A stretch of 36,056 nt of DNA from the NCBI GenBank assembly GCA_029865835.1, contig JARXAL010000247.1, positions 1 to 36,056 of the forward strand, written 5' to 3'. Shown here in pieces: positions 15,272 to 22,134 of this stretch (position 1 is the stretch's first letter; each line of letters starts with the position of its first letter). The position numbers and the translations under genes were made by a program. The notes below the pieces were generated by a model. The model did no database searches. It was not told the origin of the DNA and saw only the letters and a list, made by a program, of their open reading frames with translations. This DNA is from Verrucomicrobiaceae bacterium. GTDB taxonomy: Bacteria; Verrucomicrobiota; Verrucomicrobiia; Verrucomicrobiales; Verrucomicrobiaceae.

Positions 15272-15745
15272 ATGGACGCTCAGATCGCCGAGAGACTCAA
15301 TAACCACCTCGCCAGCAAAGGCTTGCGACGCACCCGCCAGCGCGAAGTCATCGTCGACACCGTCTTCTCCTCCGACGAGCACTTCAACGCCGAAGAACTC
15401 CTCGACCGCGTCCGTGCCGTCGACCGCACCGTCTCCCGCGCCACCGTCTACCGCACCCTCACCCTCATGGTCGAGTGCGGCCTCCTCCGCCACGTCGACC
15501 TCGGCCGCGAACAAACCTACTACGACCCCAATTTCCTCGACAAACCCCAGCACAACCACCTCATCTGCATCGACTGCGACCGCGTCGTTGAGTTTGAGGA
15601 CGAACACGTCGCCCTCCTCAACGACTGCATCACCCGCCGCCTCGGCTTCCGCCCCCAGATGCAAAGCATGCGCATCGAAGCCCACTGCGACGAACTCGGC
15701 CGCAACGGCACCTGCCGCTTCAAAACCGAACGCGCCGCCCGCTAA
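15272..15745 (+). CDS. Fur-family metal-responsive transcriptional regulator
   Basis: Fur-family proteins repress metal-uptake or peroxide-response genes when bound to metal. The 157-residue protein has the winged-helix region with RTRQREVIVDTVF, HFNAEELLDRV and the recognition helix SRATVYRTLTLMVECGLL. The metal-binding C-domain contains HNHLICIDCDRVVEFED (His pair and CxxC). A second Cys pair lies near the C-terminus (AHCDELGRNGTC), giving a likely structural zinc site. Whether it is Fur, Zur or PerR cannot be decided from this. It is divergent from the MBL gene and followed after 10 nt by an SH3-like gene, probably in one operon. No palindromic Fur box was recognised in the window. Confidence 0.88.
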   Translation: MDAQIAERLNNHLASKGLRRTRQREVIVDTVFSSDEHFNAEELLDRVRAVDRTVSRATVYRTLTLMVECGLLRHVDLGREQTYYDPNFLDKPQHNHLICIDCDRVVEFEDEHVALLNDCITRRLGFRPQMQSMRIEAHCDELGRNGTCRFKTERAAR

Positions 15746-15755
15746 CCTGACGCTC

Positions 15756-16103
15756 ATGTCCGCCTACATCGCCACCGCCGACTACGAAGTCATCGACCGC
15801 GCCCCCCTCACCCTTGTCGTGGGCGACCTCGTCCGCCCCGGTCAAACGGACACCGACTGGCCCGGCTGGGTCTGGGTCACCGCCATCACCGGCCGTGGCA
15901 GCTATGTCCCCGAGGAAATCCTCACCCCACAACCCGACGGCACCGCCCGCGTCACCCAACCCTTCCACGCCCGCGACCTCACCGTCAAAAAAGGCGACAC
16001 CATCGAGTCCCTCCGCGAAGTCAAAGGCTGGCACTGGTGCAAAAACGCCACCACCGAAGGCTGGCTCCCCGCCTACCTCCTCCGCCCCACCGACCCAACC
16101 TGA
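15756..16103 (+). CDS. Small protein with two SH3-like segments
   Basis: This 115-residue protein has no signal peptide. It shows two SH3-like repeats: ADYEVIDRAPLTLVVGDLV with WPGWVWVT and GSYVPEEIL (about 8-55), then FHARDLTVKKGDTIESL with GWHWCKNATTEGWLPAYLL (about 68-110). This is the pattern of cytoplasmic variant-SH3 proteins, thought to bind peptides, but no partner is known. It lies 10 nt behind the Fur-family gene on the same strand, so co-transcription is likely. Start ATG 15756 gives a complete first repeat. Confidence 0.65.
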   Translation: MSAYIATADYEVIDRAPLTLVVGDLVRPGQTDTDWPGWVWVTAITGRGSYVPEEILTPQPDGTARVTQPFHARDLTVKKGDTIESLREVKGWHWCKNATTEGWLPAYLLRPTDPT

Positions 16104-16317
16104 TAGCCCCCCAAGTTCCAGCAATCTCCTCCCGAACGCCGCGATTCGAACTCGCCCAGGCCCAGCCTTGCTTAACGCACCAAGGCTTTGCGACACAGCG
16201 TCCCTGAACCCAAACGATTTCCGGCAAGCGCAGCGGAGTCTTGGAATCAAAATTGGACTGCCTGATAACCCAACTCCGATCACAGCACTCAGACCAGCCC
16301 ACCACTCAAGCCCTGCG
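16104..16317. other. Intergenic stretch between the SH3-like gene and the toxin-antitoxin operator
   Basis: About 215 bp without a gene. It contains a 7-bp hairpin AGCCTTG/CAAGGCT (about 16170-16195) and CCGGCAAGCGCAGCGG (16221-16236), which resembles CCGGCGAGCGCAGTGG inside element 2 at 14051. A TTCGAA stretch on both strands is reminiscent of a tRNA T-loop, but no cloverleaf folds. Confidence 0.3.
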
Positions 16318-16344
16318 GTTGACAAAATAGGGGATTTTGTCAAC
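16318..16344. promoter_or_regulatory. Palindromic operator upstream of the toxin-antitoxin pair
   Basis: A perfect inverted repeat has arms GTTGACAAAAT (16318-16328) and its complement (16334-16344) around the spacer AGGGG. It ends 9 bp before the antitoxin start. The left arm contains a consensus -35 box TTGACA. Ribbon-helix-helix antitoxins typically bind such palindromes to repress their own operon, so this is the likely autoregulatory site. Confidence 0.75.
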
Positions 16345-16353
16345 TTTGGGGGT

Positions 16354-16623
16354 ATGAACAGACTCACCATCGAAATCGAACCTGAACAGCATCGGCAAAT
16401 CAAAACCCTTGCCACCTTCGCAGGGATGACGATCAAGGAGTTTATCCTTTCCAAAACCCTCTCTCGTTCGAACGAGGAGCCCCAAACCCCCGAGGATACG
16501 ACCTCGCGCCTACTCGGCACCCCGAAGAATGCCAAACGACTTCGCAAAGCCATTAACGCCCAAACCCCCAAGCACTTGATCTTTGAAACGACGGAGGATT
16601 TGAAGCGTGCGCTTGGAATTTAA
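16354..16623 (+). CDS. Antitoxin with ribbon-helix-helix N-terminus
   Basis: This 89-residue protein starts MNRLTIEIEPEQHRQIKTLA, a beta strand followed by two helices ending around FILSKTL. This is the ribbon-helix-helix DNA-binding fold seen in ParD-like and related antitoxins. The C-terminal half (about 45-89) is polar and probably disordered until it wraps the toxin. GGGGG lies just upstream of the start as a ribosome binding site. It overlaps the toxin gene by 17 nt, so translation is coupled. It should neutralise the YoeB-like toxin and repress the operon through the palindrome at 16318. Confidence 0.82.
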   Translation: MNRLTIEIEPEQHRQIKTLATFAGMTIKEFILSKTLSRSNEEPQTPEDTTSRLLGTPKNAKRLRKAINAQTPKHLIFETTEDLKRALGI

Positions 16624-16864
16624 AGAGCAGGCCTTCGAAGACTTGCAGTATTGGGTTCAGATGAATCCCAAAATCGCCAAGCGGCTGCTGAGGTTGATCG
16701 AAGAAACAAAACGCGATCCGTTCGCAGGCACCGGCAAGCCTGAACCTCTTAAAGGGGAACTGTCGGGATGGTGGTCAAAGCGAATCGACCAGGAACATCG
16801 CCTGATCTATCGAGTCGAAGGGAACAGCCTGATCATAGCTCAGGCCAAAGGGCACTACGACTGA
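16607..16864 (+). CDS. yoeB: Txe/YoeB-family mRNA interferase toxin
   Basis: YoeB-type toxins cut mRNA on the ribosome. The 85-residue protein keeps the E. coli active-site residues at the same numbers: Glu46 (GKPEPLK), Arg65 (EEHRLIY-type segment, here QEHRLIY), His83 and Tyr84 at the C-terminus (GHYD). Further family signatures are DPFxGxGKPEPLK and LSGWWSKRI. The start is GTG 16607, inside the antitoxin gene, a usual arrangement that keeps toxin output below antitoxin. Classic YoeB pairs with a Phd/YefM-fold antitoxin, whereas the partner here looks like a ribbon-helix-helix protein. Confidence 0.92.
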   Translation: MRLEFKEQAFEDLQYWVQMNPKIAKRLLRLIEETKRDPFAGTGKPEPLKGELSGWWSKRIDQEHRLIYRVEGNSLIIAQAKGHYD

Positions 16865-16901
16865 TCTCCGTCCTTCCCAATCGCTAGCCCGGCTCTCGAT
16901 A

Positions 16902-16943
16902 ACAAACAAAAACCGCACCCCGGTCTCACAACCCGGATGCGGT
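16902..16943 (-). terminator. Terminator hairpin of the EF-hand gene (minus strand)
   Basis: On the minus strand, ACCGCATCC pairs with GGGTGCGGT (one G-U) around a G/C-rich loop region, and the stem is followed by the T-run TTTTTGTTTG. It lies about 40 nt beyond the EF-hand gene stop and also separates that gene from the convergent toxin gene. Confidence 0.7.
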
Positions 16944-16984
16944 CAAAAATCACTCAGGGATCTAAATGACTCCCATTGTCGACC

Positions 16985-17323
16985 TTACTTGGCATCTCCC
17001 TTGCCACCCTTACCGCCCTTGCCATCAGGACTGCCTTTGCCTCCCTTGCCACCTTTGCCATCCGGAGATCCCTTGCCGCCAGGACCACCCTTGCCCTCAC
17101 GCATCTTCGCCAAAGCAGCCTTGTCCTCATCACTGATCGACGCCCGCTCCTTCTCATCCAACTTCTTGTCCCCGTTCGTGTCATACTTCTTCATGATCGC
17201 CATCATCTCAGGTGAAGGCTTCCCTTTGCCTTTGCCGTCCCCTTTGCCCTTGGCTTGAGGTTCAGCGTTGATCGTCACAGCCAGCAGGCCGATCCCAAAT
17301 GCGAATAATAGAGCTTTTGTCAT
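16985..17323 (-). CDS. Secreted EF-hand protein with Gly/Lys-rich repeat tail
   Basis: This 112-residue protein has a signal peptide (MTKALLFAFGIGLLAVTINA) and then a Lys/Gly stretch. A single canonical EF-hand loop follows, DTNGDKKLDEKE (about 48-59), with calcium ligands at positions 1, 3, 5 and 12. The last 40 residues are Gly/Lys-rich with the repeated unit GGKGSPDGK. It probably acts in the periplasm or outside the cell as a calcium-binding protein. ATG 17323 is the only start that gives a proper signal peptide; longer frames extend into the intergenic DNA. A terminator hairpin follows. Confidence 0.75.
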   Translation of the reverse strand: MTKALLFAFGIGLLAVTINAEPQAKGKGDGKGKGKPSPEMMAIMKKYDTNGDKKLDEKERASISDEDKAALAKMREGKGGPGGKGSPDGKGGKGGKGSPDGKGGKGGKGDAK

Positions 17324-17447
17324 GTCTTGTTTTGGTTGGTGATGTTCTTGATTGCCGTTTGCGACAGGCCGTCCACTAAGCGGCGCAATCTCCCAAACAC
17401 CGCATCCCGAACAAAGGTGCGAAAATAAAGAAAATCTTCCCAGCTCC

Positions 17448-18122
17448 CTACTTCCGCTGCCCCAAAAAGATCGTATGCACCTTCCGCTTTGCCTGCGCAT
17501 AAGCCTTCACCGCTTCCACTCTCACCGCAAATCCCGCCTTCGCCAATCGCCGCACAAAAGCCGGATCCCCACTCGCCGACCAAAACGCCACACACCCGCC
17601 CGGCTTCAATACCCTCCCAATCATCGCCAACCCATCCGCCTGATACATCCGCCCATTCCCCTCCTGCACCATCGCCACCGGCCCATTGTCCACATCCAGC
17701 AAGATCGCATCATACCACTCCGCCTCCCCCTTCGCCATCAATTGATAAACATCCCCCTGCACCATCCGAACACGCGGCTCATCCACCAGCAACCCATTGA
17801 CCTCCGCCAAGTGTTCCCGATTCCACGCCACCACCTCCGGCAACAACTCCGCCACCTCGACCAACCCATCCTCCCCCAGCAACTCCAGCACCGCCCTCAG
17901 CGTAAATCCAAACCCAAGACCCCCAATCAACACCCGCACCCCACGCTTCCCTCGCAATCCCGCACACCCCAGCTGCGCCAACATCCTCTCAGACTCCGGC
18001 GCATTCGTCCCCATCAACGCCTGCCCGTTCACTCTCAAGAAGAACTCTTGGCCCCGCCGATGCAGCGTCAGCTTCGCTCCCTCCGCCGTTTCAGCTTCCG
18101 CAATGGTCAAAAAAGGCTGCAC
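17448..18122 (-). CDS. Spermidine synthase-like SAM-dependent protein
   Basis: The 224-residue protein has the class I methyltransferase/polyamine synthase fold: a small N-terminal beta domain (LTLHRRGQEFFLRVNG), motif I VLIGGLGFGFTLRAVLE (about 65-81), VEVAELLPEVVAWNREHL, GDVYQLM, YDAILLDVDNGP, and a late LKPGGCVAFWSA strand. The GGLGFG turn and the acidic VAELLPE match spermidine-synthase-like proteins. The aspartates needed for a true polyamine synthase cannot be confirmed, so it may act on another substrate. The start is GTG 18122, 7 nt after the DUF1080 stop on the same strand, which suggests one transcript. Confidence 0.7.
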   Translation of the reverse strand: MQPFLTIAEAETAEGAKLTLHRRGQEFFLRVNGQALMGTNAPESERMLAQLGCAGLRGKRGVRVLIGGLGFGFTLRAVLELLGEDGLVEVAELLPEVVAWNREHLAEVNGLLVDEPRVRMVQGDVYQLMAKGEAEWYDAILLDVDNGPVAMVQEGNGRMYQADGLAMIGRVLKPGGCVAFWSASGDPAFVRRLAKAGFAVRVEAVKAYAQAKRKVHTIFLGQRK

Positions 18123-18129
18123 AACGCGC

Positions 18130-18918
18130 TTACTTCCCTTCCAGCGACATCAACTCAATCTTCCGAAACCACACCGGCTGCCCCTCCGCCTGCAACGCAA
18201 TGTGACCATACCCCAGCTTCACATTCCCTCCCGCTTCGATCTGATCCGTCGCAGGCGCATTGTTGTTGGTCGGATCCAACTGCGGATGCTGATACCGCAA
18301 CACCTCCACCCCGTTCACCCGATGAATAATCTCCTCATGCCCTCTCACCTCCACCTCCGCTAACACCCATTCCTCCGCTGGAAACGTCGGCGCGCTCGAC
18401 TTCACAATGTGCTTCGTCACCAACACCCCACCCATCTCCACGTGCGTCCCCGGTGTGCAAAGATTGCCCGTCGACCGCGCCCCCTTCCCCTCGTCCGCCA
18501 AAAACTGCATCTCCAGACTCGCCGGAAAACCCTGGTCAAACCGAATGCTCTGCGGCGGCTGCGCATGCAGCATCACCCCGCTGTTCAGGTTCACATACTT
18601 CGGCGCATCCGCCATCATCGAACCCGTGAACCGATACTCCAACCTCAGCCGATAGTGCGAGTAAGCCAGGTTCGTGAACAAATGCCCATAGTGTTCATCA
18701 AACCGCTCATACCCCTCATATCCCACCTTCAAAATCCCCTCCTCAACCTTAAACGTCTCCGCAAAATTCTCGCCCAACGGCCGCTTCGCAATCTTGATCG
18801 TCCACCCACTCAAATCCTTCCCATTGAAAATCGGAATCCACTTCGCCTCCTCGGCGGCGCCATCGATCGCCAGCAGACAAACAAAGAAGGCGGCAAGAAC
18901 AGGAAGAGTCGAAGTCAT
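18130..18918 (-). CDS. Secreted DUF1080 protein (3-keto-disaccharide hydrolase-like)
   Basis: DUF1080 domains have a concanavalin-like beta-sandwich, and some members hydrolyse 3-keto-glycosides. The 262-residue protein from ATG 18918 has a signal peptide ending near DGAAEE, then the hallmark WIPIFNGKDLSGWTI, followed by FTNLAYSHYRLRLEYRF, LNSGVMLHAQPP, PASLEMQFL and, at the end, GHIALQAEGQPVWFRKIEL. All are typical of the family. It is divergent from the first sulfatase gene with a 72-bp gap, and lies upstream of the spermidine-synthase-like gene. A role in polysaccharide breakdown with the sulfatases is inferred from context. Confidence 0.85.
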   Translation of the reverse strand: MTSTLPVLAAFFVCLLAIDGAAEEAKWIPIFNGKDLSGWTIKIAKRPLGENFAETFKVEEGILKVGYEGYERFDEHYGHLFTNLAYSHYRLRLEYRFTGSMMADAPKYVNLNSGVMLHAQPPQSIRFDQGFPASLEMQFLADEGKGARSTGNLCTPGTHVEMGGVLVTKHIVKSSAPTFPAEEWVLAEVEVRGHEEIIHRVNGVEVLRYQHPQLDPTNNNAPATDQIEAGGNVKLGYGHIALQAEGQPVWFRKIELMSLEGK

Positions 18919-18990
18919 CTTCACACCATGAACGGGTGGCGCGCGATTCCAAACGGAAGATTTCACCCGTCCTCACGTTACAAGCCCCGC

Positions 18991-20448
18991 ATGAAGCCCC
19001 AACTCCTCCTCCTTTCACTGCTCACCCTCGCCTCGGCGTCCTTCGCCGCAAAGCCAAACATCCTCTTCCTCCTGAGCGATGACCACAGCTACCCCTTCCT
19101 CAGCACCTACGGCAACTCCAACGTCAAAACGCCGACCTTGGATCAAATCGCAGCCGAGGGCATGAAGTTCCATCGCTTCTTCACCGGCGCCCCCCAGTGC
19201 GTACCTTCCCGCGCCACCCTCATGACCGGACGTTCGCCCGTCGCCGCTCGCATGACCCGATTCTCAGCACCCCTCCCCCGCGACGAAATCACACTTCCTG
19301 AACTCCTCCGCGACAAAGGCGGCTACTTCACCGGCGTCTGCGGCCGCAGCTTCCACCTCGACGGCTCAAACAAAACCGGACCCGCCACCTCCAAGGTCTT
19401 TGAAGACCACCAGTTGAAAACCTTCATCGACCGCGTGGACTCGCTGAACACTTGCTCGGACAACGAAGTGGCCACCCAAGTCGCAGCCTTCCTCGACCAA
19501 ACGCCCGCCGGCAAACCCTTCTTCATGTGGGCAAACTTCAGCGACCCGCACCACGTCTGGAATGCCCCCTCCGAATTCCGTCCCGATCCCGCTTCGCTCA
19601 AACTACCCGCCCACTTCCCCGATCTGCCCGGCGTCCGTGAGCAACTCGCCGACTACTGCGCTGAAGTGAATCGTGTCGATCAAACCATCGAAGGTGTTCT
19701 CGAAGTTCTCAAAAAACGTGGCCTCATGGAAAACACCATCATCATCTTCTGTGGCGACAATGGCATGGCCATGCCCCACGGCAAAGGCTCCCTCTACGAT
19801 CCCGGCTCAAACGTGCCCTTCCTCGTCCGCTGGCCCGGCGTCGTGAAGCCCGGCAGCGATTCGCGTGCACTCATCAGCGCCGAAGACCTCGCACCCACGC
19901 TGCTCGCCGCCGCAGGACTCGAACCCGGCTCCAAAATGAGCGGCGTAAGTTTCTTGCCCCTCCTCAAAGGCGAAACCCATACCCCAAGGAAACACCTCTT
20001 CATCGAACGCGGCCCGCACGGCTCCGCCCCCGTGCAGGCCGACATGACCAACGCCGGTTACGACCTCGCCCGCGCCGTCCGCAGCGACCGCTTCAAACTT
20101 ATTTACAACTGTACCCCATGGCTCCCCTACTCACCCGTCGATTCCGCCGGTGGCCAAGCCTGGAAACAAATGCAGGAAGCCAACGCCGCAGGCAAACTCC
20201 CACCCGGCATGTCCGCCACCTACTTCACCTCACCCCGTCCCGTCTACGAACTCTACGACCTCGAAGCCGACCCCGGCGAATTGAACAACCTCAGCGGCAA
20301 ACCCCAACTCGCCGCCACCGAACGCGAACTCCGCACCGCCCTCGCCGAAAAAATGATCCTCGACTGGGACTACCTCCCACTGCCCGATTTGATGGAAGGC
20401 AATGCCAGTGCAGGCGGTGGCAAAAAGGCCAAGGGAAAGAAAAAATAA
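18991..20448 (+). CDS. Secreted sulfatase 1 (formylglycine-dependent, Cys-type)
   Basis: This enzyme hydrolyses a sulfate ester, probably on a polysaccharide, in the periplasm or outside the cell. The 485-residue protein has a signal peptide (to about residue 20) and the metal-binding start PNILFLLSDDHSY. The maturation motif CVPSRATLMTGR has Cys70 as the future formylglycine. FCGDNGMAMPHGKGSLYD carries the second metal-binding Asp-Asn pair, and ELYDLEADPGELNNL forms the C-terminal subdomain. The GRSFHL segment replaces the usual GKWHLG. It ends in a Gly/Lys-rich tail (KKAKGKKK). ATG 18991 is chosen because the much longer in-frame extension to 18409 is antisense to DUF1080. Substrate is unknown. 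Confidence 0.9.
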   Translation: MKPQLLLLSLLTLASASFAAKPNILFLLSDDHSYPFLSTYGNSNVKTPTLDQIAAEGMKFHRFFTGAPQCVPSRATLMTGRSPVAARMTRFSAPLPRDEITLPELLRDKGGYFTGVCGRSFHLDGSNKTGPATSKVFEDHQLKTFIDRVDSLNTCSDNEVATQVAAFLDQTPAGKPFFMWANFSDPHHVWNAPSEFRPDPASLKLPAHFPDLPGVREQLADYCAEVNRVDQTIEGVLEVLKKRGLMENTIIIFCGDNGMAMPHGKGSLYDPGSNVPFLVRWPGVVKPGSDSRALISAEDLAPTLLAAAGLEPGSKMSGVSFLPLLKGETHTPRKHLFIERGPHGSAPVQADMTNAGYDLARAVRSDRFKLIYNCTPWLPYSPVDSAGGQAWKQMQEANAAGKLPPGMSATYFTSPRPVYELYDLEADPGELNNLSGKPQLAATERELRTALAEKMILDWDYLPLPDLMEGNASAGGGKKAKGKKK

Positions 20449-20469
20449 TCTCTCCACACCCACCTGAAT

Positions 20470-20496
20470 TCATGTGGCTATTCGATAGCCACTTGA
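20470..20496. promoter_or_regulatory. Palindromic site A upstream of sulfatase 2
   Basis: The half-site TCATGTGGCTAT, the spacer TCG, and the inverted half-site with one mismatch form a 27-bp palindrome ending 47 bases before the sulfatase 2 ATG. A matching site lies at 30721 before sulfatase 6 at nearly the same distance. It is a candidate operator, or an intercistronic RNA hairpin; there is no T-run to make it a terminator. Confidence 0.55.
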
Positions 20497-20543
20497 GCAT
20501 CGGACCTGCAACAAGCCGATGACACCTGCGTTTCCAAGGCACC

Positions 20544-22124
20544 ATGAAACGCTTCTTGTCTTTCCTCCTGCTTGCCCTTTGCAGCATCTCTGCAGCAGCC
20601 GACAAACCCAACATCATCGTCATCCTCGTTGACGACATGGGCTTCGCTGATCTTGGCTGTTACGGCTCCGAAATCCCCACCCCCAACCTCGACGCCCTCG
20701 CCGCTGGCGGTCTCCGCTTCACCCAGTTCTACAACACCGCCCGCTGTTGCCCCACCCGCGCCTCCCTCCTCACCGGCCTTTACCCCCATCAAACCGGAGT
20801 CGGCCACATGACCGAGGACAAGGGCGCCCCCGGTTATGCGGGCCGTCTTAATGACTCCTGCGTCACCATCGCAGAAGTCCTCAAACCCGCCGGCTACTTC
20901 ACCGCCATGACCGGCAAATGGCATGTCGGCCAAAACCTCGGCGTCACGCCGTGGGGTCGCGGCTTTGACCGCAGCTTGAACGCGGCGGCAGGCGGCTTCT
21001 ACTTCCCCGCATCAGATAAAGCCAAGCTCTTCCTCAACGGTGAGGAAATCAAAAACGATGACCCACGCCTGCCTCAGAATTGGTACTCCACCGACCTCTG
21101 GACCACCTTCGGATTGAAGTTCATCGACGACGCTCTCACCGAAAAGAAGCCCTTCTACCTCCACCTCTGCCACAACGCCCCCCACTTTCCCCTCCAAGCT
21201 CCCGCAGAAGAAATCGCCAAGTTCCGCGGCCAGTACAAAATCGGCTGGGGCGCCATCCGCGACCGTCGCTACGCCAAACAACAAGAGCTGGGAATCATCG
21301 ATGCCACTTGGGCCAAATCCCCTCGCCCTAAAGCCGTCCAACCCTGGGCCGAAGTTCCCGCTGCAGAACAAGACCGCTTCGATCACCTCATGGCCACCTA
21401 CGCCGCCACCGTCCATCGTATGGACAAGGCCATAGGCGATCTCGTCTCCGGCCTCAAACAACGTGGCGTTTTCGATAACACCCTCATCCTCTTCATGTCC
21501 GACAACGGCGGCAACGCCGAAGCCGGACCCTCCGGCCGCACCCAGGGTGACCCCACCAAAGCCAACTCCGACTGGTTCTGCGGAGAAAGCTGGGCCTTCG
21601 CCGAGAACACACCCTTCCGCCTCTTCAAACACTACAACCACGAAGGCGGCATCACCACCCCGCTCATCGCCCATTGGCCCACCGGCATCACCGCCAAAAA
21701 TGAACTCCGCTCCCACCCCGGCCACCTCATCGACATCATGGCCACCTGCATCGATGTCAGCGGCGCCACCTATCCGCAACAATACAACACCAAACCCATC
21801 ACACCGCTCGAAGGCAAAAGCCTCGTCCCCGCTTTCAAAAACGATCCCATCTCACGCGATGCCCTCTTCTGGGAACACGAAGGCAACGCCGCCATCCGCG
21901 TCGGCGACCTCAAACTCGTCCGCCAAGGACGCACCGGCACCTGGGAACTCTACAATCTCAAATCCGACCGCACCGAACTCCACAACCTCGCCAACGCTCA
22001 ACCCGAAAAAGCCCAGGAACTTGCCAACAAATGGGAAGCTTGGGCCGAACGCGCCCACGTGAAACCGTATCCCATCGAGGGCAAAGCCAAAAAGAAGAGC
22101 AAAGGCAAGAAGAATGCTGAATAG
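20544..22124 (+). CDS. Secreted sulfatase 2 (arylsulfatase A-like)
   Basis: The 526-residue protein has a signal peptide (to about 19), PNIIVILVDDMGFADLGCYG (Asp metal ligands), and ARCCPTRASLLTGLYPHQTG. In the last motif the first Cys (Cys68) is the residue converted to formylglycine in C-x-P-T-R. The motif TGKWHVG holds the catalytic Lys and His, and FMSDNGGNAEAG carries the Asp-Asn pair. This set is typical of arylsulfatase A-like members (S1_4 type). The C-terminus ends in a Lys-rich tail (KAKKKSKGKKNAE). It lies 95 bp after sulfatase 1 with palindromic site A between them, and converges on the DUF1592-type gene with a 10-bp gap. Confidence 0.92.
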   Translation: MKRFLSFLLLALCSISAAADKPNIIVILVDDMGFADLGCYGSEIPTPNLDALAAGGLRFTQFYNTARCCPTRASLLTGLYPHQTGVGHMTEDKGAPGYAGRLNDSCVTIAEVLKPAGYFTAMTGKWHVGQNLGVTPWGRGFDRSLNAAAGGFYFPASDKAKLFLNGEEIKNDDPRLPQNWYSTDLWTTFGLKFIDDALTEKKPFYLHLCHNAPHFPLQAPAEEIAKFRGQYKIGWGAIRDRRYAKQQELGIIDATWAKSPRPKAVQPWAEVPAAEQDRFDHLMATYAATVHRMDKAIGDLVSGLKQRGVFDNTLILFMSDNGGNAEAGPSGRTQGDPTKANSDWFCGESWAFAENTPFRLFKHYNHEGGITTPLIAHWPTGITAKNELRSHPGHLIDIMATCIDVSGATYPQQYNTKPITPLEGKSLVPAFKNDPISRDALFWEHEGNAAIRVGDLKLVRQGRTGTWELYNLKSDRTELHNLANAQPEKAQELANKWEAWAERAHVKPYPIEGKAKKKSKGKKNAE

Positions 22125-22134
22125 TCTGCTGCGG

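Noticed and set aside
16120-16240. Possible tRNA or tRNA fragment near the SH3-like gene
   Set aside because: A TTCGAA loop-like stretch is present, but acceptor and T stems do not pair and no cloverleaf forms.
16985-17110. CRISPR-like repeats
   Set aside because: The short repeats are in-frame Gly/Lys codons of the EF-hand protein tail; there are no regular spacers.
18409-18990. 194-residue N-terminal extension of sulfatase 1
   Set aside because: It is Arg/His/Pro-rich, antisense to the DUF1080 gene, and would bury the signal peptide that begins at ATG 18991.
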